A stretch of 60,267 nt of DNA from Verrucomicrobiota bacterium (lineage in GTDB: Bacteria; Verrucomicrobiota; Verrucomicrobiia; Opitutales; Puniceicoccaceae). A model generated the notes under the pieces. That model did no database searches, was not told the DNA's origin, and saw only the letters and a list, made by a program, of their open reading frames with translations. Positions 8,554 to 17,647 of the stretch are shown here, piece after piece. Positions within the stretch are counted from its first letter, which is position 1; every line of letters starts with the position of its first letter. The translations under genes were made by a program, and so were the position numbers. Location: assembly GCA_038744685.1 (NCBI GenBank), contig JBCDMB010000020.1:1-60267 (forward strand), given 5' to 3'.

Positions 8554-8859
8554 ATGCCTATCTATGCCTACGAGGTGCTCGATGAAAAAGGCGAGGTGGT
8601 CGAGATCTTTGAAGCAGAGCAACCCTTGGGTGCAGAACCGTTGAAGCTACATCCAGTCACTGGTGAGCTTTTGCGCAAGGTTTTCACCTCTCCGGGGATC
8701 AATACCACCTACGCTGACTGGGATGGAAAGTTGGAATCAGGGAAGTTAACGAAAGCGGGATTCACTAAATACGAGAGAGACAAAACTACAGGGCGTTACT
8801 TCAAGGCAAACGTCGGAAAAGGTCCGGAAGAACTCGATCCCCATGCGGGAGATGTGTAG
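8554..8859 (+). CDS. FmdB-like protein without zinc-ribbon cysteines
   Basis: The 101-residue product starts MPIYAYEVLD, the hallmark of FmdB/CxxC-CxxC regulatory zinc ribbons (MPIYEYRC). Its next part keeps the layout of that fold: a strand, FEAEQPLG, then LHPVTGELLRKVFTSPG where family members have CPxCGxxxxRxxS. All four zinc cysteines are gone; the protein contains no cysteine. The second half (KYERDKTTGRYFKANVG) is a separate, charged extension. Family function is poorly known; loss of metal ligands suggests a protein-protein role. Compare the second FmdB-like protein at 41933, which retains two of four cysteines. Confidence 0.65.
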   Translation: MPIYAYEVLDEKGEVVEIFEAEQPLGAEPLKLHPVTGELLRKVFTSPGINTTYADWDGKLESGKLTKAGFTKYERDKTTGRYFKANVGKGPEELDPHAGDV

Positions 8860-8969
8860 GAGTGGTCTCGCCCGAACTCCGATAGTGCGAGTCGATTCGC
8901 CTACATGCTTCTGTTTATTCCGTTACAAAGGAGAATCCGGAAAAGCTAGTGGTGTCGTTGCTTTTGAAA

Positions 8970-11114
8970 TCAAAAGGATGAAGCTCCTGTTTTTTCCCAT
9001 TTCCTGATTCTCTCCAAAAACAAAGGTAGTTCCTTCTCCACCTTCGCTGGCCCAATTCCCCTGATTCGAATTGCGGCCGTGACGTCTGGCGGCCTTTCCT
9101 TGGCAAGATGGATCAGGGTTTGATCATGAAAAATCGTAAAGGCGGGAACACCTCTTTCACTGGCAATTTGTCTTCGTAGATCACGGAGTTCTTCGAAAAG
9201 TGCCTGCGTTTCAGGGTCAGACGTTTCAACAATCTTATTGTTTTCGGAAGTCTTTTTTGGGCGCTTTTTACCTTTTGGCGTTGTGTCCCAGTCCAAATGG
9301 CAGGCTTGCCCGTCAAGAAGAACGGCGACCCCTCTATCGGTGAGATTGACGAGGGGATACAGGTCCGGCTTTTCCGTGCGGAGATAGTGACGTTTTTCCA
9401 GCTCGCGAATGATAGTTTGGATTCGTTTTTTTGGTTCATCAGTGAGGATTCCAAAGGTGGAGAGACCGCTGATGAAACTGGCGGTCGGACCTTCAGATTC
9501 GATTCCGAGCAAGCAATCGAGAATCTTTGCTTTACCGAATCTGGGTGCCCATGACCGGGGACCGGTGCGAAAGGACATGCGTGCGACGGCACTGAGGATT
9601 TGCCTCGCAACAAGTTGTTCTTCGGCGGACGGGGCGCGCAAGTCTGGATCCTCCCGGGAAGTGCAATAATCGCACTTTCCGCAAGGCAACAGGCTTTCTT
9701 CACCAAAATAATTGAGTATCCACTCCTGCCGACAGGTGCTCTGATCTTCGCAAAACCGGATAACCGACTCCAGTTTAAGCATGTCCCTTCTCCTCTTCTC
9801 GCGAAGCGCATTTTCGTCGAGAGGAATTTCCGAACCCTCTTTCTTTGGCTGGAGGATGCGGGTCCCCCTGAGTCTGCGTCCAGAAACATCGAAACGTTCG
9901 ATCCATCCGGTTCGTGCCAAAATTCCAATAGAGGTCGAAACTCCCATAGGGTTCTCCCGGTCTGGCAAGTGATCGACGAGATCGTCAATCGTGAGCAGAA
10001 CCTCATTTTTGGAGTCCGCTAGTGTGCGGAGGAGATCGTAGACTGCCCGTATCAGGTGAGCATCCGGATTGGCGCCTTCAATAAAAAATTCCTGGGTTCT
10101 GCGGTCTGCGTAGTTGTAGAGAAGTTCGCATTCAGCAGGGGCACCGTCGCGCCCGGCGCGTCCTGCCTCTTGGTAGTAGGCCTCTGGACTGCCTGGAAGC
10201 TCATGATGAATCACGAAGCGTACGTCCGCCCGATCAATTCCCATTCCAAAAGCATTTGTCGCGACGGCAACGTCGTATTCGCGGGCCATGAAACGGTTTT
10301 GCGCATCTTCGCGAGCACTACCATCCATTCCACCATGGTAGGAAATGACCGAAACTCCACGATCGGATAGAGTTTGAGAAACTTTCTCGACCTTCTTGCG
10401 AGTCGCACAGTAAATGATTCCCGTTTTCCATCTGCTAACTAAATTTCCGATAGCTTCCAGCTTCTCCTTTTCTCCGTTTACTCTCCGCACCCGGAAGGCG
10501 AGATTTGGTCGCGAAAAACCGGAGACGCGAATCACCGGATTGATCAGCCCAAGATGATCGGCGATGTCCTTGCGCACGATCGGTGTAGCGGTCGCAGTGA
10601 ATGCAGCCACAGGAGGACGGCCGAGTTGTGAGACAACATCTCCCAGCCGCAGATAATCCGGTCGGAAATCGTGGCCCCACTGAGAGAGGCAGTGAGCCTC
10701 ATCGATCGCAAATCGATCAATCTTGTGCGCTTTGAGAAGGTCTATGAATCCGTTGGCGCGGAAACGCTCGGGTGCGACATAAAGTAGGCGACATTCACCG
10801 GATTGGATCAGTTCGAGGGTTTCCCGCCGTTCCTCGTCTGATTGGAGGCTATGGAAGACGGCGACGGGCGCGCCTCGTGCTTTCAACACATCCACCTGAT
10901 CCTTCATGAGAGCGATCAAAGGAGATACGACCAGGGTCATGCCTCTCGAGAGGAGAGCGGGCAATTGGTAGCACAGAGATTTCCCCCCACCGGTAGGAAG
11001 AACCACCAAAACGTCCCGACCCTCGATCATATCTTGAACGATTTCCTCCTGTGGACCACGGAAATCGCTGAAGCCGAAGAGACGGTTCAGTTCATTTGAA
11101 AGAGATAGGTTCAT
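8970..11114 (-). CDS. recQ: ATP-dependent DNA helicase RecQ
   Basis: 3'-5' DNA helicase acting in recombination and fork repair. The 714-residue protein shows motif 0 (FGFSDFRGPQEEIV), Walker A (PTGGGKSLCYQLP, about 40-52), DEAH box (AIDEAHCLSQWGHDFR, about 137), motif VI (QEAGRAGRDG), the zinc cluster (CEDQSTCRQEW with CGKCDYC, about 378-405), a winged-helix RQC region, and an HRDC domain in the last ~80 residues. All blocks are intact and length is normal for a one-HRDC RecQ. It is single, with 110 bases to the convergent FmdB-like gene. Confidence 0.95.
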   Translation of the reverse strand: MNLSLSNELNRLFGFSDFRGPQEEIVQDMIEGRDVLVVLPTGGGKSLCYQLPALLSRGMTLVVSPLIALMKDQVDVLKARGAPVAVFHSLQSDEERRETLELIQSGECRLLYVAPERFRANGFIDLLKAHKIDRFAIDEAHCLSQWGHDFRPDYLRLGDVVSQLGRPPVAAFTATATPIVRKDIADHLGLINPVIRVSGFSRPNLAFRVRRVNGEKEKLEAIGNLVSRWKTGIIYCATRKKVEKVSQTLSDRGVSVISYHGGMDGSAREDAQNRFMAREYDVAVATNAFGMGIDRADVRFVIHHELPGSPEAYYQEAGRAGRDGAPAECELLYNYADRRTQEFFIEGANPDAHLIRAVYDLLRTLADSKNEVLLTIDDLVDHLPDRENPMGVSTSIGILARTGWIERFDVSGRRLRGTRILQPKKEGSEIPLDENALREKRRRDMLKLESVIRFCEDQSTCRQEWILNYFGEESLLPCGKCDYCTSREDPDLRAPSAEEQLVARQILSAVARMSFRTGPRSWAPRFGKAKILDCLLGIESEGPTASFISGLSTFGILTDEPKKRIQTIIRELEKRHYLRTEKPDLYPLVNLTDRGVAVLLDGQACHLDWDTTPKGKKRPKKTSENNKIVETSDPETQALFEELRDLRRQIASERGVPAFTIFHDQTLIHLAKERPPDVTAAIRIRGIGPAKVEKELPLFLERIRKWEKTGASSF

Positions 11115-11217
11115 CAGCGAATGAGAGAGGACGGAAACCAGTGAAAACTTGTATAGTTGTTTGGTGGGAGCAAGAATGAACCTTTACCGATTCACAGAAC
11201 GGTCATTTTCTTTTTGA

Positions 11218-11427
11218 GGCGCCCGCTACGATGACAATGAATACGCCCAATTCGGGTATAAGTATGAGGGATATCTTGTGGTAATTCGAAACCAGAATGG
11301 CGACGTGACTCATGTGAAAGGAAGCCGGCCATCCTGGGAAAAGAACTATGAAAAGGTTTTGGCCGCCAAGGCGAATACGAACCACAACCGGGATTTTACT
11401 CGAAGATATTCTGGAAGTGTCTACTGA
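11218..11427 (+). pseudogene. C-terminal remnant of a paralogue of the SHD1-like protein at 18153
   Basis: This frame begins right after a stop (TGA 11215-11217), has no usable start codon, and ends at TGA 11425-11427. Its ~69 residues align with the C-terminus of the protein encoded at 18153-18941: RYDDN versus RYDSN, GYKYEGYLVVIRNQNG versus GYKYEDYLIILYNREG, then an SR and YEK in matching places. The fragment therefore looks like the surviving 3' end of a duplicated gene whose front is gone. It occupies most of the 340-base gap between recQ and the dihydroorotate-dehydrogenase-like gene. The rest of that gap shows nothing. Confidence 0.65.
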
Positions 11428-11454
11428 TCGGGAAACTTTTGACGTGTCTTGGAA

Positions 11455-12453
11455 TCAGGGTTTCCAACTTTGCAGGATCTTCAGGTAATTTGCGCGTTCG
11501 ATCGCTTCTGGGTTGGGTGTTTTGCGGTAGCTCATGCTGCCTCTGGCATCGTCGACCGAGGCGTATTCGAATTCCTCAAACCATTCAGCCATTTCCCGCA
11601 GCACGGTAGCCAGAAATGAGGGACCGTTTCGCAAAAGGGCGCTGACCAGCTGAACGGTATCAGCACCCGCCATGATTGCTTTGATGGCATCAGAGGCACT
11701 GTGCACGCCGCCACTGCAGGAAAGATCGATCGGAAATCGGTCGCGTAAAATGGCAAGCCAGCGAAGGCGAAGCAGGAGTTCCTGGCTGTCGGAAAGGTGA
11801 AGGGTTGTAAGGGTTTCAAGATTCTCGATATCGATATCCGGTTGATAAAATCGGTTGAAGAGAACGACGCCTTTTGCTCCGGCATTCTCGAGTCGGCGGA
11901 TAAAGTGGGGGAGTGAGGAGAAGTAGGGAGAGAGCTTTACAGCGACCGGAATCGATATCCGGGCACAGACTTTTTCGACCGTTAGGGCCGCGTCTGCTTC
12001 CAGTGCTTCGGATGAGGTTTGTGCGTCCGTTGGCTGGAAGTAGAGATTGAGCTCCAGTGCATCGGCACCAGCCGCCTCGATATCGGCCGCGAATTCTGTC
12101 CATCCGGTTGGCGTTCGTCCATTGAGAGAACCGATTACTGGAACCGAAACCATCCGTTTGATTTCTGTGATTCTCTCAAGGTAATGATCGGGACCGAGGG
12201 TAAAATCGACATCACCGGGAAAATACGAAGTCGCTTCTGCAAAGGTCTCCTCATGACCATGCACGTGGGCATTCTCGCCTTCGATCCCAAAGGACAGCTG
12301 CTCCTCGAAGAGAGAATGCATCACGATTGCGGCTGCGCCAGCGTCCTCGAGCTCACGAACCTTGGAAGTGTAATCAACCAAAGGGGAAGCACCCGCAATC
12401 AGTGGGTGTTTTAGGGCGAGGCCGAGGTAGTTTGTCCGTAGTGTGGTTTCCAT
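11455..12453 (-). CDS. Dihydroorotate-dehydrogenase-like FMN protein
   Basis: A 332-residue TIM-barrel flavoprotein resembling class I dihydroorotate dehydrogenase. It opens LRTNYLGLALKHPLIAGASPL, has GSLNGRTPTGW, ALELNLYF, VAVKLSPYFS, the CSGGVHSASDAIKAIMAGADTVQLVSALL phosphate-binding end (shown in pieces), and a C-terminal helical tail. This branch often sits beside pyruvate:ferredoxin oxidoreductase and is annotated as a DHOD-like protein; the catalytic base block differs from true PyrD, so pyrimidine synthesis is not assured. The start ATG 12453 is ten bases after the nifJ stop; the longer open frame runs into nifJ. Co-transcription with nifJ suggests a redox link to ferredoxin. Confidence 0.82.
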   Translation of the reverse strand: METTLRTNYLGLALKHPLIAGASPLVDYTSKVRELEDAGAAAIVMHSLFEEQLSFGIEGENAHVHGHEETFAEATSYFPGDVDFTLGPDHYLERITEIKRMVSVPVIGSLNGRTPTGWTEFAADIEAAGADALELNLYFQPTDAQTSSEALEADAALTVEKVCARISIPVAVKLSPYFSSLPHFIRRLENAGAKGVVLFNRFYQPDIDIENLETLTTLHLSDSQELLLRLRWLAILRDRFPIDLSCSGGVHSASDAIKAIMAGADTVQLVSALLRNGPSFLATVLREMAEWFEEFEYASVDDARGSMSYRKTPNPEAIERANYLKILQSWKP

Positions 12454-12463
12454 TACAGTGCGA

Positions 12464-15400
12464 CTACTTGCAGGCCAAATGTTGGTAGTATCTGCGACGG
12501 CGAGAGAGATTTTTCTCTGCAGAAGAGTGGAGGTCCTTCGCTCGTTCCGGGTCTGATTGGAAGAGCATCCGGAACCGGACCTCGTTTTCGCTGTATTCAC
12601 GCAGGGAAATTCTCGGGTCGCCAGAGTCGAGTTGTAGCGGGTTCTCTCCTTCGTCCGCAAGTCGGGGATCGTAACGAAACAATGGCCAATAACCGGACTG
12701 GACGGCTTTTTTCTGTTGGTCCACCCCTTGGCTTAAGTTGTACCCGTGTCCGACGCAGTGACTGTAGGCGATGACGAGAGAAGGTCCTTCGTAAGAATCG
12801 GCTTCCCGAAATGCGTTCAAGGTTTGGCCGTCTTTGGCACCCATCGCAACGGAAGCGACGTAGATGTGCCCGTAGCTCATCGCAACCAGGCCAAGATCCT
12901 TCTTTCCGCAGTCCTTTCCGCCGGACGCGAATTTTGCTACGGCGCCAATCGGAGTAGACTTCGAGGCTTGGCCGCCTGTATTGGAATATACCTCGGTGTC
13001 GAGAACGAGAACGTTAATGTTCTTTCCACTGGCGAGGACGTGGTCGAGACCGCCGAAACCAATGTCGTAGGCCCATCCATCACCGCCAACGCACCAAACT
13101 GATTTCCGAACGAGGTAATCTGCAAGGTGTCGAAGGGCCTCGGCTCTCGGGTCGTTTAGATTGCGGAGAGCATTTTTCAGGTCGGAGACTCGCTCCCGTT
13201 GGATTTTGATATCGAGATCGGTCGTTTGTGGGGCAGCGAGGATCGAGCTCACACGTTCATCGCCAAGAGAACCCCCAAGCATCCCGAGAAACTCGCGAGC
13301 CATCGACGACTTTTTCTCGACGCCAAATCGAATCCCAAATCCGAATTCAGCATTATCCTCAAAGAGGGAGTTCGCCCACGCGGGACCGCGTCCGTTCTCG
13401 TCTACGGTGTAAGGAGTGGTTGGAAGGTTGCCTCCATAAATTGAAGAGCAACCAGTCGCATTGGCGATGATTAGGCGATCCCCAATCAGTTGGGTGAGTA
13501 GTTTGAGATAGGGCGTTTCCCCACACCCGGCACAGGCGCCTGAGTATTCGAACAGAGGCTTGCGCAGCTGACTGGTTTTCGGGTCGAGGGTGAGTGAAGT
13601 GGTATCGGGATCGGGGAGCTTGAGAAACTCGTCATAGTTCTTCCGCTCCTGCTCGATGACAGACTGAAGCGGAACCATGTTGATGGCTTTTCGGCCAGGA
13701 TTCTTTCGGTCTTTCGCCGGGCAGACGGTTACGCACAGGTTGCATCCCGTGCAGTCCTCGGGTGCGGTTTGGATCGTAAAGAGGAAGTCGTCGACTTCTT
13801 TTGACTTGTAAGCCGTCGACCGGAATTCGGGTGAGAGCTTTCCCGTGTATGATTGAGGATAAATCTTGGCGCGAATGGCAGCATGCGGACATACAAAGGC
13901 GCACTTCCCGCACTGAATGCAAAGATCGGATTCCCAGAGTGGAATTGATTGTGCGATCCCTCTTTTCTCCCATTGCGTCGTCCCGGTGGGCCAGGTGCCG
14001 TCAGGAGGAAATGCGGAAACGGGCAGGAGATCGCCCTTCCCTGCAAGCATGACACCAGTCACCCGCTTGACGAATTCTGGCGCTTCATTGGGAACGGGAG
14101 AAAGAATTCTCCTCTTCGAGGGTGTTGCATCCTGCGGAACGGCTACCTCATGCAGATTAGCAAGCGAACCGTCTACGGCAGCGAAGTTTTTCTCAACGAG
14201 AGGCCTTCCCTTCTTTCCGTAGGTCTTTTCAATCGCGGACTTGATCTTTCCGATTGCCTGCTCGCGCGGTAGAATGCCTGAGATCGCGAAGAAGCAAGTC
14301 TGCATGATGGTATTGATCCGGTCCCCCATCTTGGCTTCGCGGGCGACCTTGTAGGCGTCTACGACATAGACGCGGATCTTCCTCGCGAGGATGGTCTCTT
14401 GGGCCTCGATTGGGAGTCGGTCCCAAATGGATTCCGGGCCGTGGGGTGAATTCAGAAGGAAAATGGCACCGTCCCCTGCGTGAGCGAGAACGTCGTAGCG
14501 ATCAATAAATGAGAATTGATGGCACCCGACAAAACTCGCGTTTTTGATCAGATAAGGGGCGCGGATTGGATTGGGTCCGAAACGAAGGTGGGACACGGTC
14601 ATTGCACCGGACTTCTTGCTGTCGTAAACGAAGTAGGCCTGTGCAAAATTCTCGGTTTCGGAACCAATGATCTTAATCGTGTTCTTGTTGGCCCCGACGG
14701 TTCCATCGGATCCTAGTCCGACAAAGACTGCTTCAAAGCAATCGTCGTTGGTAAGGTCGAAATCTTGGTCCACCGGCAGGGACAGATGGGTCACGTCGTC
14801 TTCGATCCCGACGGTGAAATGGTTCTTCGGGTTTTCTGCGACGAGGTTGTCAAAGACAGCTCTCACCATTGCCGGGGTGAATTCTTTGGAACCGAGGCCG
14901 TAGCGACCCCCTACGACGAGTGGTTCCGAAACGCTTGAGTAGAGAGGGTTTTGTCGTCCTTCTGAGAGAGCGGATAAAATATCCTGATAAAGTGGTTCAC
15001 CGATGGCACCCGGTTCTTTCGTTCGATCAAGAACGGCGATTCTGCGAACGGTCGCTGGGAGGGCCTGAAGAAAGCGCTCCACGGAGAAGGGGCGGAACAG
15101 CCTCACTTTTAGGACTCCGGTTTTTCGGCCGTTTTGGTTGAGCCAGTTGGATGTTTCCCCAGCGGTCTCAGCGCCCGATCCCATGAGAATGACGACATCC
15201 TCTGCGTCTTGGGCACCGGTATATTCGAACAGATGGTAGGAGCGCCCCGTGATTCGGTGAAACTTTTCCATGGTATCTTCCACAATACCGGGAAAAGCGT
15301 GGTAAAAAGTATTCGCAGCTTCCCTGGCCTGAAAGAAGACATCCGGATTCTGCGCGGTTCCTCTAAGGACTGGAGCGTCTGGCGTTAATCCGCGGGAGCG

Positions 15401-16012
15401 GAAAGAAGTAATATCACGCAGTGGGATGAGCTCGCGAAGTTCGCTGTCGGAAAGAGTTTCGTAGGTGTTGATCTCGTGCGAGGTCCGGAAGCCGTCGAAG
15501 AAATGAAGAAAGGGTATGCGGGAAGAAAGGGTTGCCGCGTGTGAAATAGCAGCGAGGTCCTGTGCCTCCTGCACCGAATTTGATGCGAGCAGTGCAAACC
15601 CGGTTTGACGGCAAGCCATTACGTCCGAGTGATCACCGAAGATCGAAAGTGCGTGAGTCGCCAGACTACGCGCTGTTACGTGAAGGCAGAATGGAGTTAG
15701 TTCTCCCGCGATCTTATAAAGGTTGGGGATCATTAGGAGCAGACCCTGAGATGCGGTAAAGCTTGTCGACAGGGTTCCAGCCTGAAGGCTCCCGTGGATA
15801 GCACCAGCAACCCCGCCCTCGGACTGGAGCTGGGTGACTTCGGGAACGATTTGCCAGAGGTTGGGCACGGAAGCGTTTGACCACTCATCACAATGCTCTG
15901 CCATGGGAGAGGAGGGGGTTATCGGGTAGATCGCGATGGTTTCACTAAGACGGTAAGCAACGGAAGCCACGGCCTCGTTCCCATCGTGGATGGAGTGGGT
16001 CGGTTTTTTCAT
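12464..16012 (-). CDS. nifJ: Pyruvate:ferredoxin (flavodoxin) oxidoreductase
   Basis: Single-chain homodimeric PFOR converting pyruvate and CoA to acetyl-CoA and CO2 with reduced ferredoxin. The 1182 residues match the usual 1170-1200. Domains in order: pyrimidine-binding domain I (YPITPSSPMAE near residue 30), domain II with transketolase-like fold, domain III gamma region (VGLGSDGTVGANKNT), a two-cluster ferredoxin domain (CIQCGKCAFVCP about 697, CTGCNLCVTVCP about 751), and the TPP domain (GDGWAYDIGFGG about 977, TEVYSNTGGQASKSTP). The upstream space holds the palindrome cttataataag (16072-16082), a possible regulator site. Oxygen-sensitive, so anaerobic or microaerobic metabolism is implied. 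The DHOD-like gene follows it. Confidence 0.97.
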   Translation of the reverse strand: MKKPTHSIHDGNEAVASVAYRLSETIAIYPITPSSPMAEHCDEWSNASVPNLWQIVPEVTQLQSEGGVAGAIHGSLQAGTLSTSFTASQGLLLMIPNLYKIAGELTPFCLHVTARSLATHALSIFGDHSDVMACRQTGFALLASNSVQEAQDLAAISHAATLSSRIPFLHFFDGFRTSHEINTYETLSDSELRELIPLRDITSFRSRGLTPDAPVLRGTAQNPDVFFQAREAANTFYHAFPGIVEDTMEKFHRITGRSYHLFEYTGAQDAEDVVILMGSGAETAGETSNWLNQNGRKTGVLKVRLFRPFSVERFLQALPATVRRIAVLDRTKEPGAIGEPLYQDILSALSEGRQNPLYSSVSEPLVVGGRYGLGSKEFTPAMVRAVFDNLVAENPKNHFTVGIEDDVTHLSLPVDQDFDLTNDDCFEAVFVGLGSDGTVGANKNTIKIIGSETENFAQAYFVYDSKKSGAMTVSHLRFGPNPIRAPYLIKNASFVGCHQFSFIDRYDVLAHAGDGAIFLLNSPHGPESIWDRLPIEAQETILARKIRVYVVDAYKVAREAKMGDRINTIMQTCFFAISGILPREQAIGKIKSAIEKTYGKKGRPLVEKNFAAVDGSLANLHEVAVPQDATPSKRRILSPVPNEAPEFVKRVTGVMLAGKGDLLPVSAFPPDGTWPTGTTQWEKRGIAQSIPLWESDLCIQCGKCAFVCPHAAIRAKIYPQSYTGKLSPEFRSTAYKSKEVDDFLFTIQTAPEDCTGCNLCVTVCPAKDRKNPGRKAINMVPLQSVIEQERKNYDEFLKLPDPDTTSLTLDPKTSQLRKPLFEYSGACAGCGETPYLKLLTQLIGDRLIIANATGCSSIYGGNLPTTPYTVDENGRGPAWANSLFEDNAEFGFGIRFGVEKKSSMAREFLGMLGGSLGDERVSSILAAPQTTDLDIKIQRERVSDLKNALRNLNDPRAEALRHLADYLVRKSVWCVGGDGWAYDIGFGGLDHVLASGKNINVLVLDTEVYSNTGGQASKSTPIGAVAKFASGGKDCGKKDLGLVAMSYGHIYVASVAMGAKDGQTLNAFREADSYEGPSLVIAYSHCVGHGYNLSQGVDQQKKAVQSGYWPLFRYDPRLADEGENPLQLDSGDPRISLREYSENEVRFRMLFQSDPERAKDLHSSAEKNLSRRRRYYQHLACK

Positions 16013-16175
16013 GGGGTGTCGAAAAGGTGATTAGAAATTCTGAATAAAAAATAAATCTTTGACAAGAAAAACTTATAATAAGCGGCACTTTTTCTCCTCT
16101 TGCCGTTTCTAAGAAGCCGCGGCATCGAGCAACAACTTCTTGTCGAATTGGACGGATTGGCTTAGGAACCGAGCA

Positions 16176-16850
16176 ATGAAAAGGAAAGATTGGACGGTGC
16201 TTGTTTTGGCGGCTTCCCTTGGGGGAACAGGATGGATTTCGGCTAAAGAAATTCAGCCACGTGCAGAGGATGCGCGGTGGGATTTTACCGCTTATTACTT
16301 CGAGGACGGTAAACAGGTCTCTGGTGGGACTTCCCGAGAAACGGTGGTCGAAGTCAAGAAGCTCGAAGGTAAGACGATCTACCGCATAGAACTGCTAACC
16401 GACTGGAGGACCCTTTTTGAAAGGCTGATGGGTGCAGAGATCGACCCAGATAGCTACAGCTATTATTGGGAGTATCTATCGGACGAGGGGTCTTACAATT
16501 TTTGGGAAGATTGGGAAGATCCAGCGCCACCCAGTTCACTCTCGGACTTCGCACTCACTCTGCCTTTCCCGACGGAGGCAGGGCACGAGTATGAGGCAGA
16601 TGGTCTATCCTACGAAGTTCTTTCGGTTGATGAGGAGATTACGGTTCCGGCAGGCACGTTTGAAGCAGTTGTTTATCAAATGACCGACTTGGTCGAGGAC
16701 GACGCTGACGCATCGATGCGAGAGAGGTACTATATGGCTCCACACGTTGGTTTGATTCGCTACGAGTACGACTTCATGGACGGTTCCGGGGAATGGGTTA
16801 TCGATACCAGAGAGGACCTCTTTAGCTACTCGATGGCGGAGAACGAGTAA
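16176..16850 (+). CDS. Secreted protein of unknown function
   Basis: A 224-residue exported protein. A classic signal peptide is seen (MKRKDW, hydrophobic core, cleavage near WISA-KE, about residue 24). The mature part is acidic and aromatic, rich in Asp, Glu, Tyr and Trp. The phrase ITVPAGTFEAVVYQM followed by YYMAPHVGLIRYEYD matches a layout common in periplasmic beta-barrel-like DUF3108/TapB-type proteins, so it probably folds into a similar lipid-binding or sensor shape; this is inference. ATG 16176 is preceded by AGGA (16164-16167) at eight bases, a clear reason to prefer it over the open TTG at 16140. Confidence 0.72.
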   Translation: MKRKDWTVLVLAASLGGTGWISAKEIQPRAEDARWDFTAYYFEDGKQVSGGTSRETVVEVKKLEGKTIYRIELLTDWRTLFERLMGAEIDPDSYSYYWEYLSDEGSYNFWEDWEDPAPPSSLSDFALTLPFPTEAGHEYEADGLSYEVLSVDEEITVPAGTFEAVVYQMTDLVEDDADASMRERYYMAPHVGLIRYEYDFMDGSGEWVIDTREDLFSYSMAENE

Positions 16851-16986
16851 CGAGGTTTTCGATTGCGGTCGGAGAATGGTCAGTCGAGCAAATCGCAAGT
16901 TCACTTTGAGGGTGGTGAAATGACCGAGTGAAGACAGTGCCTCTTGGACCTTAGGAGGTCACTGGTCCGAATCCCTTTCCTTGATC

Positions 16987-17616
16987 ATGCTAAAAAAAGA
17001 GCGGGTTGAATTTATCCGTAAAAAGCTCGCGGAACTCTATCCAGAGACACCAGTGCCTTTGGACCACTCGGATCCGTTCACGCTACTGGTTGCTGTTTTA
17101 CTTTCGGCTCAGTGCACCGACAAAAGGGTGAATCAGGTGACTCCTGGGCTCTTTGCCAAGGCTTCGACTCCTCAGGAAATGGTCTTACTCAGAGTCGAAG
17201 AGATTCGAGAAATCATTCGCCCCTGCGGCCTTTCACCCACGAAAGCAAAAGCGATTGCCGGTCTTTCGAGAATCCTTCTTGAGGAATACGGTGGGAACGT
17301 TCCCGAGACCTTTGAAGAATTGGAGATGTTGCCCGGAGTGGGTCACAAGACCGCGTCGGTGGTGATGGCACAGGCTTTTGGCCAGCCGGCGTTTCCTGTC
17401 GACACTCACATCCATCGCCTTGCAAAACGCTGGAAACTGAGCTCAGGAAAAAACGTGGTGACCACGGAGAGCGATCTGAAGCGCCTTTTCCCTCGTGAGG
17501 AGTGGGGCCAACTACACTTGCGGATGATTTTTTTCGGGCGTGAGCACTGCAAAGCCCGCTCGTGCGTGAAAGAGCAGTGCCCGATTTGCGGAGTTTTGTT
17601 TCCGAAGAAGAAGTAG
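16987..17616 (+). CDS. nth: Endonuclease III (DNA glycosylase/AP lyase)
   Basis: Removes oxidised pyrimidines and cuts the abasic site. The helix-hairpin-helix block LPGVGHKTASVV (catalytic lysine about 120) and PVDTHIHRLAKR (catalytic aspartate about 138) are intact, as is LLSAQCTDKRVNQVTP. The C-terminal cysteines are spaced C-x4-C-x4-C-x2-C (CKARSC...CPIC) rather than the C-x6-C-x2-C-x5-C of the [4Fe-4S] form, so the cluster may be altered or absent. I chose ATG 16987; an in-frame TTG lies at 16981. AGGAGG occurs at 16953-16958 but too far upstream to serve either start directly. Confidence 0.9.
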   Translation: MLKKERVEFIRKKLAELYPETPVPLDHSDPFTLLVAVLLSAQCTDKRVNQVTPGLFAKASTPQEMVLLRVEEIREIIRPCGLSPTKAKAIAGLSRILLEEYGGNVPETFEELEMLPGVGHKTASVVMAQAFGQPAFPVDTHIHRLAKRWKLSSGKNVVTTESDLKRLFPREEWGQLHLRMIFFGREHCKARSCVKEQCPICGVLFPKKK

Positions 17617-17647
17617 TTCTTGGGGCCAGAACTCTCTGGTGTGAGGG

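Noticed and set aside
16059-16079. TTGACA followed by TATAAT upstream of the secreted protein at 16176
   Set aside because: The spacer is only nine bases, too short for a sigma-70 promoter.
16940-16980. tRNA-like T-arm (ggtccgaatcc) before nth
   Set aside because: No acceptor, D or seven-base anticodon loop can be formed around it.
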